The translations under genes and the position numbers were made by a program. A stretch of 48,578 nt of DNA from Pseudomonadota bacterium (GTDB lineage Bacteria; Pseudomonadota; Alphaproteobacteria; Caulobacterales; Caulobacteraceae), in the NCBI GenBank assembly GCA_019348195.1, contig JAHWJX010000012.1, positions 1 to 48,578 on the forward strand, in the 5' to 3' direction. Positions 36,570 through 44,434 of this stretch are shown here, piece by piece. Positions within the stretch are counted from its first letter, which is position 1, and every line of letters starts with the position of its first letter. The notes under the pieces are model-generated. The model was given only the letters and a program-made list of their open reading frames with translations. It was not told the origin of the DNA and did no database searches.

Positions 36570-37358
36570 GTGGAAGGGCTGGACGCCTTTTGGCTGTTTC
36601 TCGCCGTGGGCTTCACCGCCCAGCTGATCGACGGCGCCCTGGGCATGGCCTATGGCGTGGTCTCAGCCAGCATGCTGCTGGCCCTGGGCGTGCCGCCCGC
36701 CAATGTGTCGGCCAGCGTGCACGCGTCCAAGGTGTTCACGGGCGCCGCCTCCGCCACCTCGCACGTCATGCATAAGAATGTGTCGGCGAAGCTGCTGCTC
36801 CCGCTGGCGCTGGCGGGCGTGGTCGGGGGCGTGTTGGGCGCGCACCTGCTGACCTCGCTCGAGGCGGACGCCGTCAAACCCTATGTCGTCGGTTATCTGG
36901 CGCTCATGGGCCTGGTGATCCTGTGGCGCGCCTACCGCGCCGATCCGGACCACGTGCCCGGTCCCTTTCGCCAGCCGATTCCGCTGGGGGTGGTGGGCGG
37001 CTTTCTCGACGCCTTGGGCGGAGGGGGCTGGGGCCCCACCGTGACCAGCACCTTGATCGGCGCCGGCACGCCGCCGCGATGCGCGATCGGCACCTCCAAC
37101 ACGGCGGAGTTCTTTGTCGCGGTGGCCGTTTCCTCCGCCTTTCTCTGGGCCTTGCTGACCGGGCGGTGGGAGGACGCCGACGAGTTGCTTCGCCACGCCT
37201 GGGCCGTGGCCGGCCTTATCGTCGGCGGAATGACGGCCGCGCCCTTGGCGGCTTGGCTCACCAAGCGCTTGCCCATGCGCAAGATGACTTGGATCGTAGG
37301 CGTCCTGGTGCTGGGCCTTGCCGCCTATCAGGCGGCCGTCATCGTTGGGCTGTTCTGA
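36570..37358 (+). CDS. TauE/SafE family (TSUP) membrane permease
   Basis: A 262-residue membrane protein of the TSUP family, whose characterised members export sulfite, sulfoacetate or related anions. It has about eight hydrophobic segments and the family features FTAQLIDGALGMAYG, the segment GALGGGGWGPTVTSTLIGAG-like repeat centred on residues 147-165, and NTAEFFVAVAVSSAFL. GTG 36570 has a GGAG five bases upstream. The substrate cannot be read. It ends 7 bases before the convergent glutathione transferase gene. Confidence 0.88.
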   Translation: MEGLDAFWLFLAVGFTAQLIDGALGMAYGVVSASMLLALGVPPANVSASVHASKVFTGAASATSHVMHKNVSAKLLLPLALAGVVGGVLGAHLLTSLEADAVKPYVVGYLALMGLVILWRAYRADPDHVPGPFRQPIPLGVVGGFLDALGGGGWGPTVTSTLIGAGTPPRCAIGTSNTAEFFVAVAVSSAFLWALLTGRWEDADELLRHAWAVAGLIVGGMTAAPLAAWLTKRLPMRKMTWIVGVLVLGLAAYQAAVIVGLF

Positions 37359-37365
37359 TCCCCGA

Positions 37366-37977
37366 TCAGCCCGGCCGCGTGTCGATGAAGCTGGGGCGCA
37401 GCTCCAACCGGTCGCAAAGGGCGGCAAGGCCCGGATGGGCTTCGCGCCAGCGCAGCGCCGGTTGACGCAAGTCCAGATACGGCCCGACCACGCCCAGGGC
37501 GATGGTCCCCAGGTCCAAGGTGTCCGAATCCAGGCTGGCTTGCGCTTCGATGCGGTCGAGGGTGCGATGCAGTCCGGCCGTCCAGCGTGCGAGCCACAAG
37601 GGCGAGCGCTCCGTTTCCGGCCGGCGGTTCTCGAGCACCAGCTTGACCGCCATTTCCAGGGCGGCGTCCGCCAGGGTCTCGCGCCAGCGCACGCCCCAGT
37701 GGCCGTGGGCGACGGGTCCGGCAGGCTCGGGAAGGAGTCGCGGCTCGCCGCTCAGGCTGTCGAGGAAGGCGCAGATCAACGAACTGTCGCTCATCCAGTG
37801 GCCGTCATCGAACTGGAGCGCGGGAACCTGGGCGATCGGGTTGGCCTGCAGCAGGCCGGGATCGTCGGCATAGGGGTCGGCCGTGATCTCCTGGACGTGC
37901 GGCAACAGCCCTTTCTCACGCACCACGATCCGACACTTGCGCGCGAACGGCGAGGCGGGGGAGATGAACAGCTTCAT
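37366..37977 (-). CDS. Glutathione S-transferase family protein
   Basis: A 203-residue cytoplasmic GST. The thioredoxin-like N-terminal domain begins MKLFISPASPFARKCRIVVR, where Ser9 in SPFARK occupies the catalytic position, and continues to the cis-proline NPIAQVPALQFDDG and the glutathione-binding MSDSSLICAFLDSL. The helical C-terminal domain contains WLARWTAGLHRTLDRIEAQ. It resembles the YibF group. ATG 37977 gives the normal family length. The substrate is unknown. Confidence 0.88.
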   Translation of the reverse strand: MKLFISPASPFARKCRIVVREKGLLPHVQEITADPYADDPGLLQANPIAQVPALQFDDGHWMSDSSLICAFLDSLSGEPRLLPEPAGPVAHGHWGVRWRETLADAALEMAVKLVLENRRPETERSPLWLARWTAGLHRTLDRIEAQASLDSDTLDLGTIALGVVGPYLDLRQPALRWREAHPGLAALCDRLELRPSFIDTRPG

Positions 37978-38047
37978 GGAGCGGGTCCGGGCGTGCGGGA
38001 GCCGGCCGCTTGGTCCCTTTCGCCGCCGCTGTCCAGACGGCGTGCGA

Positions 38048-39520
38048 TCAGGCCCGGCAGTGCGGGCGCTCCAGCCGCACCAGCGCCAGGACCCCGTCGG
38101 CGACGACCACCTGTCCGTCCAGCCCGGGCGGGCGCGTCCCCGGATCGCGCCGCGTGACCGCATAGTTGAAGGGCTTGGTCGGCTCGAACAGCGCGAACAG
38201 CGGCACATTTCGGTGCAGGTGAGCATAGCCCCCCAGCCACACCTTCTCCGTTTCGCTTACGAAGACCCCACACAGGTCCGGCCGTTCGGAGGCGGCGACC
38301 AGCAGCCGATTGAACGCGCCGCGGTTGTCCAGGGCCGGGGTGTCGGCGGTTCGGAAATAGGTGATCTGGCCGAGGTCGCCGAAGGTCAGCCGGGTCACGT
38401 CCGCGGCGGAGACGAGGGTCACGGCCGTCACGGCCGTCGCCAGAGTTGGAGCCCCTCCCCAGCGCTGCAACCTCGCCCCCGCCCGATCCACGCCCAGAGC
38501 CGCCACCGCACAGAACAGCGGTAGGGCCGGCACCACGAACCGGAACTCCTTGTGGGGAATGGGCCAGAGGGAGACAAAAGCTACGAGAACGGTCCAGCTC
38601 AGCCCCGGCGCCCGCCGGTATCCCCCGATGAAGAACAGGGCCACAATCGCCGACAGGGCCGGCATGGCGGTGGAGAAGGTCTCGACATAGTAGTGCCAGG
38701 GCGCGGTGCCGAAGCTCGAAGCCTTGCCGTCGATCAGGTTGAACTCGAGGTAGACCAGCGCGGAATGAAAAGGCCGCCCCCAGGTGACCCAGTCCAGAAC
38801 TCCCAGATAGGCGGCCCACAGGGTCAGGACCGCGAACACATGACGGACGTCGCCCCAGCGCCGCTGACCGGCGAGAATGCCGAGCAGGCCCAGGCAGAAA
38901 ACTCCGTTCTGGAGCCGCAGAAGCACGGCGACGCCCAGCAGCGACGCGGCCCAGGCCAAGCTCCGGCGCCCAGCCGCGGGCCGCAGGGCCAGGGCGAAGG
39001 CCCACACGATGGGCGCGGCCGAGGCGGTCTCGCCCAGGGCCCGTGGAGCGAAGTAGATCATGGGCGCCGCCAGCGCGAAAATGGCCGCCGCCGCTGCCGC
39101 CGCGGGCGCCGACGCGCCCAAGCTGCGCGCCAGGTTGTGGCATCCCCAAGCGGTCAGCACGCCGAGGAGGCAGAACAGGACTTCGAACGCCGGGAGGTAC
39201 TCCGCCGGCCTGTCCAGTCCCACCCCGTCGAACACGCGGAACAGCACCGCCAGCACGCCGGGAAAGAACCAGTTGCGGGCTCCCTCGATGTACTCCCAGG
39301 CACGGATGCCGTAGCCGTAGGCGAGCCCGTGGGCCGGTTCGAGGCTCTGGTAGATCTCGTCGGGCCAATAGACGCTGTCGTCGACCGAGGCGAACCAGAG
39401 CCGCCACGCCGCCCCGGCCGTGAGAGCCACGACCAGAAGAACGGCGCCCAGCCGCGCTTCCGACAACGGCGGCGCCGCCCACCGGGTTCGCAAGGAGATG
39501 TGGTCGGTTTCGGAGACCAT
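38048..39520 (-). CDS. GT22 (ALG9/PIG-B-like) mannosyltransferase-type membrane protein
   Basis: A 490-residue multi-pass membrane protein. The first luminal/periplasmic loop reads WPDEIYQSLEPAHGLAYGYG and then IRAWEYIEGARNWFFPG, which matches the PDE-x-x-Q...EPAH...YGYG...WE signature of glycosyltransferase family 22, the polyprenyl-phosphate-mannose-dependent mannosyltransferases of the eukaryotic N-glycan and GPI pathways. A second family motif, PHKEFRFV, lies near residue 330. About ten helices are seen, then a soluble C-terminal domain of about 120 residues. ATG 39520 has GGGAAG upstream; a TTG at 39565 is less likely. The sugar and acceptor are unknown; transfer from a lipid-linked sugar in the cell envelope is inferred. 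Confidence 0.8.
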   Translation of the reverse strand: MVSETDHISLRTRWAAPPLSEARLGAVLLVVALTAGAAWRLWFASVDDSVYWPDEIYQSLEPAHGLAYGYGIRAWEYIEGARNWFFPGVLAVLFRVFDGVGLDRPAEYLPAFEVLFCLLGVLTAWGCHNLARSLGASAPAAAAAAAIFALAAPMIYFAPRALGETASAAPIVWAFALALRPAAGRRSLAWAASLLGVAVLLRLQNGVFCLGLLGILAGQRRWGDVRHVFAVLTLWAAYLGVLDWVTWGRPFHSALVYLEFNLIDGKASSFGTAPWHYYVETFSTAMPALSAIVALFFIGGYRRAPGLSWTVLVAFVSLWPIPHKEFRFVVPALPLFCAVAALGVDRAGARLQRWGGAPTLATAVTAVTLVSAADVTRLTFGDLGQITYFRTADTPALDNRGAFNRLLVAASERPDLCGVFVSETEKVWLGGYAHLHRNVPLFALFEPTKPFNYAVTRRDPGTRPPGLDGQVVVADGVLALVRLERPHCRA

Positions 39521-39585
39521 GGCGCTTCCCGCCACGCGCGCCCCAAATCGGAGCGTGGCTCTCAACCCATGAGCAGTCAGGGTTA

Positions 39586-39602
39586 AGGCCGCCTTTCGGC
39601 CT
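39586..39602 (-). terminator. Small hairpin at the ispG 3' end
   Basis: A six-base inverted repeat, AGGCCG (39586-39591) and CGGCCT (39597-39602), with a five-base loop spans the last base pairs of ispG and the following gap. On the minus strand it is followed only by TAACCC, so it is at best a weak terminator or an mRNA 3'-end stabiliser. Confidence 0.3.
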
Positions 39603-40770
39603 ATTCGGCCGCGGGCAGGAAGGCGGCCGCAGCGTCCTCGCGCACGGCCTCGTGAGGGCGCGCTTCGTCCAGCTCCCGCGCCTTCTCCTCGACCAGCGCC
39701 ACGATGTGGTCGACCATGCCGAGGTTGTCCTGCTTATGGTCGGGCTTGCCGGCCAGATAAACCATGCCCGCGCCCTTGCCGCCCCCGGTGAACCCCACGT
39801 CGGTGTAGAGCGCCTCGCCTGGGCCGTTCACCACGCAGCCGATGATGCTCAGGCTCATCGGGGTGGCGATGTGCGCCAGCCGCTCCTCCAGGATCGCGGT
39901 GGTCTCGATCACATTGAAGCCCTGGCGCGCGCAGGACGGGCAGGCGATGATGTTCACGCCCCGGTGCCGCAGGCCCAGCGACTTCAGGATGTCGAACCCG
40001 ACCTTGATCTCCTCCACCGGGTCGGCGGCCAGGGACACGCGAATGGTGTCGCCGATCCCGGCCCACAGCATCGACCCCATGCCAATGGCGCTCTTGATGG
40101 TTCCGGCCCGCAGCGGCCCCGCCTCGGTGACGCCCAGGTGCAGCGGGCAATCGATCGCCTCGCTGAGCTGCTGATAGGCCGCCACGGTCAGGAAGGGATC
40201 GGACGCCTTTACCGAGATCTTGAACTCGTGGAAGTCGTGGTCCTGGAGGATGCGCGCGTGGCGGAGCGCGCTCTCCACCATGGCCTCCGGGCAGGGCTCG
40301 CCATACTTCTCGAGCAGGTCGCGCTCCAGGGACCCGGCGTTGACGCCGATCCGCATGGAGCAGCCGTGGTCCTTGGCCGCCTGGATCACCTCGCGCACGC
40401 GAGCAGGGGAGCCGATGTTCCCGGGGTTGATGCGCAGGCAGGCAGCGCCCGCCTCCGCAGCCTCGATCCCGCGCCGGTAGTGAAAGTGGATGTCCGCCAC
40501 CAGCGGCACGCGGGCCTCGCGCGCGATGGTGCGGAAAGCCGCCGTGCTTTCTTCGTCGGGGCAGGACACGCGCACGATGTCGGCCCCGGCCTCCTCCAAT
40601 CGCCGGATCTGGTCGAGGGTGGCCGCAGCGTCGGTTGTCGGCGTATTGGTCATGGACTGGACGGAGATCGGCGCGTCGCCGCCCACCAACACCTTGCCCA
40701 CACGGATTTGCCGCGACGGCCTGCGCTGGATCGCGCGCCAGGGACGGACGTGAGTGTGGTCGAGCGCCAT
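39601..40770 (-). CDS. ispG: 4-hydroxy-3-methylbut-2-enyl diphosphate synthase (flavodoxin), IspG
   Basis: The penultimate enzyme of the MEP isoprenoid pathway, an iron-sulfur protein. The 389-residue protein has the family start [20 protein letters not shown], the TIM-barrel segments [20 protein letters not shown] and LRINPGNIG, the [17 protein letters not shown] region, and the [4Fe-4S] ligands in [11 protein letters not shown] and [16 protein letters not shown] 40770. It belongs next to rodZ in many Proteobacteria, but here it is 16 kb away on the opposite strand. The plus-strand ltaE begins 72 bases upstream. Confidence 0.97.
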   Translation of the reverse strand: MALDHTHVRPWRAIQRRPSRQIRVGKVLVGGDAPISVQSMTNTPTTDAAATLDQIRRLEEAGADIVRVSCPDEESTAAFRTIAREARVPLVADIHFHYRRGIEAAEAGAACLRINPGNIGSPARVREVIQAAKDHGCSMRIGVNAGSLERDLLEKYGEPCPEAMVESALRHARILQDHDFHEFKISVKASDPFLTVAAYQQLSEAIDCPLHLGVTEAGPLRAGTIKSAIGMGSMLWAGIGDTIRVSLAADPVEEIKVGFDILKSLGLRHRGVNIIACPSCARQGFNVIETTAILEERLAHIATPMSLSIIGCVVNGPGEALYTDVGFTGGGKGAGMVYLAGKPDHKQDNLGMVDHIVALVEEKARELDEARPHEAVREDAAAAFLPAAE

Positions 40771-40842
40771 GCCCGTAATCTAAGCCGCCCCCGCGCGCCT
40801 CGCCAGCTTGAACCGCCGCGCCTCCGGTCTTAGGCCCGCGAC

Positions 40843-41877
40843 ATGACCCCGCGTTACGACTTCGCTTCCGACAACGTCGCCGGCGCCGCCCCGGAAGCGG
40901 TTCAGGCCCTCATCGACCACAACACCGGTTCGGCCTCCGGCTACGGCACGGACCTTGTCACCCGCCGCGCCGCCGATCTCGTGCGCGAGTTGCTGGACGC
41001 GGACGCCGACGTCCGCTTCGTGGCCAACGGCACGGCCGCCAACGCCTTGGGCGTGGCCGCCCTGGCGCGGCCCTTCGAAGCCGTGCTTTGCCACGAGCAC
41101 GCCCACATCCGGACGGACGAGACGGGCGCACCCGGCTTCTTCGGTCAAGGCGTGGGCCTCCTCACCCTGGCCGGCGCGTCGGGCAAGATCGACGCGGCCG
41201 CTCTCCAGACCGCGCTGGAGCAGCCGGACGTCTCCCACCGCCAGTCCCCGGCGGCCCTGTCGCTCACCAACGCCACGGAATACGGCACGGTCTACACCGA
41301 CGACGAGCTCCGGCGACTGATCGAACTGGCCGACGCCTACGCCGGCCACCAGGGCCGCGGCCTGCCCGTGCATCTGGACGGCGCCCGGCTGGCCAACGCC
41401 GCCGCCGCCGGCTTCGAGCTCAAGGAGCTCCCCCGCATGGGGGTGGACCTGCTGGTGATCGGCGGAACCAAGGCCGGCATGACGCCCACGGAGGCCATCG
41501 TGCTGTTCGACAAGTCGCTCTCGCCCCGCTTCGACGCGCGACTGAAGCAGGCGGGTCAGCTCACCTCCAAAGGTCGCTTCCTGAGCGCGCCCTGGATCGG
41601 CATGCTGGAGACGGGCGCCTGGAGGGACCGCGCCGGCCACGCCAACGCCATGGCGCGGCGGCTGGCGACCGCGGTTGCGCCGCACTTCCCCCTCACCCAT
41701 CCCGTCCAGGCCAACGCCGTGTTCGTGCGCATGGAGGAGCCGGCGCTGGGACGGCTGCGGGAGCAGGGCTGGTTCGTGTATCGCTTCCTGGACGGCAGCG
41801 TGCGGATGATGTGCTCCTGGGCCACCGCACCCGACGCCGTGGACGAGTTCGCCGCCTCCGTGGCCGCAATCGCTTGA
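40843..41877 (+). CDS. ltaE: Low-specificity L-threonine aldolase
   Basis: A PLP enzyme that cleaves threonine or allo-threonine to glycine and acetaldehyde. The 344-residue protein has the start YDFASDNVAGAAPEAV, the segment FVANGTAANALGVAALARPF, HEHAHIRTDETGAP and the substrate-side LPVHLDGARLANAAAA. The PLP lysine is Lys210 in IGGTKAGMTPTEA. ATG 40843 fits the family. The stop codon is inside the first copy of a 28-base tandem repeat shared with the convergent accA. Confidence 0.93.
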   Translation: MTPRYDFASDNVAGAAPEAVQALIDHNTGSASGYGTDLVTRRAADLVRELLDADADVRFVANGTAANALGVAALARPFEAVLCHEHAHIRTDETGAPGFFGQGVGLLTLAGASGKIDAAALQTALEQPDVSHRQSPAALSLTNATEYGTVYTDDELRRLIELADAYAGHQGRGLPVHLDGARLANAAAAGFELKELPRMGVDLLVIGGTKAGMTPTEAIVLFDKSLSPRFDARLKQAGQLTSKGRFLSAPWIGMLETGAWRDRAGHANAMARRLATAVAPHFPLTHPVQANAVFVRMEEPALGRLREQGWFVYRFLDGSVRMMCSWATAPDAVDEFAASVAAIA

Positions 41878-41955
41878 GTTCGCCGTGAACGGCTCAGGGC
41901 GCTTGAGTTCGCCGTGAACGGCTCAGGCGCTTGAGGGCGCCGTCAGCGGCTCAGG
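41871..41955. repeat. Three tandem 28-bp repeats spanning the ltaE and accA stop codons
   Basis: Copies at 41871-41898, 41900-41927 and 41928-41955. The first two are identical over 28 bases; the third differs at a few positions in its middle. Each unit begins CGCTTGAG and ends GGCTCAGG, so each holds TGA on the plus strand and TCA (a minus-strand TGA). In copy 1 the TGA is the ltaE stop; in copy 3 the TCA is the accA stop. Inside each of the first two units CCGT-GA-ACGG and the outer TGAG/CTCA can form a bulged hairpin. Confidence 0.92.
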
Positions 41956-42922
41956 CGTCAGAGGCCCGGCCGATCGCGTAGAACCGTTCGGCCCGCTGCC
42001 GACGAAGCGCTTCCGGAGACAGGCGGGCGAGATCCCGCATCTCGAGCTCGACCGCGTCTCCCACCGCCGCAATGGCGGCGGCCGGATCGGAGTGCGCCCC
42101 GCCCAGGGGCTCCCGCACGATTCGGTCGACGATGCGCAACGCCAGCAGGTCCTCCGCGGTGATCTTCATCGCCGCCGCGGCCTCCTTCGCCCGGGCGCCG
42201 TCGCGGAACAGGATGGAGGCCGCGCCCTCCGGCGAGATGACCGAATAGATGGAATGCTCCAGGATCAGCACCCTGTTGGCTGCGGCCAAGGCGATGGCCC
42301 CGCCCGAGCCGCCCTCGCCGGTCACCACCGTCACGAAGGGAACGCCCAGCGTCAGCCCACGCTCCGTGGATCGCGCGATCGCTTCCGCCTGACCCCGCTC
42401 TTCGGCGCCCAGGCCGGGATAGGCGCCGGCCGTATCCACCAGACTGATCACCGCCAGGCCGAACCGTTCGGCCATCTCCATCAAGCGCACCGCTTTGCGG
42501 TAGCCTTCCGGCCGGGCCATGCCGAAATTGTGCCGGAGCCGGCTGGCCGTGTCGGCGCCCTTTTCATGCCCCATCACCAGCACGGGCGTGCCGCGAAACC
42601 GCCCCAGCCCGCCCACGATCGCCTGATCGTCGGCGAACTTGCGGTCGCCGCGCAGCTCCACCCAGTCTTCGATCAGGGCCGACACATAGTCCTGGAAATG
42701 GGGCCGGCCCGGATGCCGGGCGACCTGCGTCTTCCGCCAGGGATCGAGCTGGGCGTAGAGGTCGGTCCGCAGCACCTCCGCTCGGTCGCGCAGCGCATGC
42801 AGCTCCGCCCCGATCGCGACGGACCGGGACCGCTCGGCGATCTTGGACAGTTCGTCGATCTTGCCTTCCAGCTCGGCGATCGGCCGCTCGAAGTCGAGGT
42901 AATGGCGTGCGGGGGGAGTCAT
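41951..42922 (-). CDS. accA: Acetyl-CoA carboxylase carboxyltransferase subunit alpha
   Basis: Carboxyltransferase alpha subunit, partner of AccD in making malonyl-CoA for fatty acid synthesis. The 323-residue protein has the coiled N-terminus YLDFERPIAELEGKIDELSK, the region HPGRPHFQDYVSALIEDWVE, the segment GHEKGADTASRLRHNFGMAR with PEGYRKAVRLM, and the CoA/biotin-site loops DTAGAYPGLGAEERGQAEAI and GEGGSGGAIALAAANRVLIL. ATG 42922 fits the family. Its stop lies in the third copy of a tandem repeat. Confidence 0.97.
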   Translation of the reverse strand: MTPPARHYLDFERPIAELEGKIDELSKIAERSRSVAIGAELHALRDRAEVLRTDLYAQLDPWRKTQVARHPGRPHFQDYVSALIEDWVELRGDRKFADDQAIVGGLGRFRGTPVLVMGHEKGADTASRLRHNFGMARPEGYRKAVRLMEMAERFGLAVISLVDTAGAYPGLGAEERGQAEAIARSTERGLTLGVPFVTVVTGEGGSGGAIALAAANRVLILEHSIYSVISPEGAASILFRDGARAKEAAAAMKITAEDLLALRIVDRIVREPLGGAHSDPAAAIAAVGDAVELEMRDLARLSPEALRRQRAERFYAIGRASDA

Positions 42923-43022
42923 CGGGCGCCTTCCCTATGACCGGGAACCCCGCGTCACAAGATGGAGGGCGTCTTCCACCGACGGCCAAGTTGTGCAACC
43001 TTGGCGCAGGAGGGCGAAAACA

Positions 43023-43310
43023 TTGTTCGTCGAGATGCTTGCCGCGCTCAGCGCCGCCGCCGTGATCTCCCCCGTTCAAGCACCCGCGCCTGTTGCCGGC
43101 GCCTCAGCCCAAGCTGGTGCATCCACCACCGCGCCCCTACCGTGGATCGACAAGGAGGATCGGATCGTCTGCCGTTCGGTTCGCCAGACGGGAAGCCGCT
43201 TTCCGGTTCGGGAATGCATGACCGAGGCGGAGCGGGAGTTGCGGGCCGCCCAAGCTCGACGCGACAAGGACCGGCAGTACCTGCGGGGTCGTCCCAGGAG
43301 GGGGCGGTGA
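43023..43310 (+). CDS. Small secreted protein with a conserved Cys-Arg...TGSR...Cys motif
   Basis: A short exported protein (95 residues from TTG 43023). The TTG is preferred because a perfect AGGAGG (43008-43013) lies nine bases upstream; ATG 43035 or a TTG at 42993 are alternatives. A hydrophobic signal (MLAALSAAAVISPV) precedes an Ala/Pro-rich stretch, then DRIVCRSVRQTGSRFPVREC and a charged helical end. I recall similar short proteins with two Cys flanking a TGSR in Caulobacterales and sphingomonads; their function is unknown. The stop overlaps the GTG start of the next gene (GTGA). Confidence 0.65.
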   Translation: MFVEMLAALSAAAVISPVQAPAPVAGASAQAGASTTAPLPWIDKEDRIVCRSVRQTGSRFPVRECMTEAERELRAAQARRDKDRQYLRGRPRRGR

Positions 43311-43771
43311 CGTCCCGAGCCGCCCTTTCCGTCCTGACCCTGCTCTTGGGGGCCGCCTCCGCCTCGACCGGCGTGGCCGCCCAGGATCTGCTCTACCGTC
43401 ACCGCCCGGTCGAGGTCCAAGCGCTGGCCCGCTACGGGGAACAGCCCTACTGGCGGGTCTTGGCCACCTGCGCCGGCATGCACGGCGCCCTGGTGAACCA
43501 GTATGAGGCGCAGGCTCGCCCCGCCCAAGGTTCGGCCGCCAAGGCGCGCGCTCTGGCCTTCATGGGTTCGGCTCTACGTCAGGCGCAAGCCGATCGCGGA
43601 TTGGACCGGTCCGGCGCGCTCGACCTGGTGACGCCCGCGGTGAACGAAGGCCGCGTGCTGGGGTCGGCGCTGCTCCAGCGGCGAACAAACGGCTATACGG
43701 CCGAGCAGCTCGTCGACGTCATGTGCACTCAGGTCAGCGAGCGACACGCGCAGGCGACCCAAGGGCGCTAG
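43307..43771 (+). CDS. Secreted protein of unknown function
   Basis: A 154-residue exported protein. GTG 43307 has AGGAGG just upstream and overlaps the previous stop. The N-terminus is a signal peptide (ALSVLTLLLGAASASTGVAA, cleavage near Ala-Ala-Gln). The mature part is mostly helical with two Cys (LATCAGMHGAL and VDVMCTQV) that may pair. The arrangement 'cytoplasm-free, small, two Cys' suggests a periplasmic protein. No family recognised. It forms a two-gene unit with the preceding small secreted protein. Confidence 0.68.
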   Translation: MTSRAALSVLTLLLGAASASTGVAAQDLLYRHRPVEVQALARYGEQPYWRVLATCAGMHGALVNQYEAQARPAQGSAAKARALAFMGSALRQAQADRGLDRSGALDLVTPAVNEGRVLGSALLQRRTNGYTAEQLVDVMCTQVSERHAQATQGR

Positions 43772-43797
43772 CGCCGAACAGGGCAGGGCTCCGCTGC

Positions 43798-44379
43798 TCA
43801 GCGCCCAGCCACGAACGCCTGCCCGTCGCACACCGGCGGCACGAAAGAGGGCGCGTTCTTCCGCCGTTTCACGCGCGGCCCCACGAAGGTCAGCACCTCA
43901 TCCGCTGAGACCGCGCCCGGCGGCGGCGTCTCGCCGGGCCGAACCGCCAGGGCCCGGATATAAAGGTCCGCGCCGGGCCGCACGCTGAGGGAGGTCGAAC
44001 CGGGCGTGTGCTCCACCCGCTCGACCGCCTTGGAGGTTCCGTCCTTCTGTTTGACCTTCTCCACCGTGATGGTGGTCGACTCCGGCGTGGCGGTCTCCTC
44101 CACCTCCGTCCGATCCTCGCCCCGCTCGACGATGAAGTGCGTGAGGCAGGCGCGCCGCACCGTCTCCGCGGCCCGCAGCATAGCGAAGTCGTGCACCGCG
44201 CCATGTTCGGTGGCCCCGTTGCCGCGGGACACGATCCGGTAGCTGTCCCCCGTCAGGCGCTGGGCCGTGACCCCGTCGTCCATGAGGCCGCCCAGTTCGC
44301 CGTAGGTGGTCGCACAGGCCGAGGTCAGCAGGGCCGCGCCGACGATGAGGAACCGCTTCACGTCCGTTCTCCGCTCCAT
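43798..44379 (-). CDS. Lipoprotein of the CC0125/CC1285-like type
   Basis: A 193-residue lipoprotein: FLIVGAALLTSAC gives a signal with the lipobox Thr-Ser-Ala-Cys. The segment LTGDSYRIVSRGNGATEHGA followed by VHDFAMLRAAETVRR matches what I recall of the Caulobacter CC0125/CC1285 family lipoproteins (a 'YRVRFRGNG...D..L.RAAE' pattern). A charged middle (EKVKQKDGTSKAVERVEH) and a basic patch near the end (PRVKRRKNAPS) follow. ATG 44379; a GTG at 44361 is also possible. Function unknown. It lies downstream of xerD on the same strand. Confidence 0.7.
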   Translation of the reverse strand: MERRTDVKRFLIVGAALLTSACATTYGELGGLMDDGVTAQRLTGDSYRIVSRGNGATEHGAVHDFAMLRAAETVRRACLTHFIVERGEDRTEVEETATPESTTITVEKVKQKDGTSKAVERVEHTPGSTSLSVRPGADLYIRALAVRPGETPPPGAVSADEVLTFVGPRVKRRKNAPSFVPPVCDGQAFVAGR

Positions 44380-44434
44380 GCGGCCGGATGTCGCACAGCC
44401 GAGCTGAAGCGTGGCTGAACGAGGTGCGCGCGGC

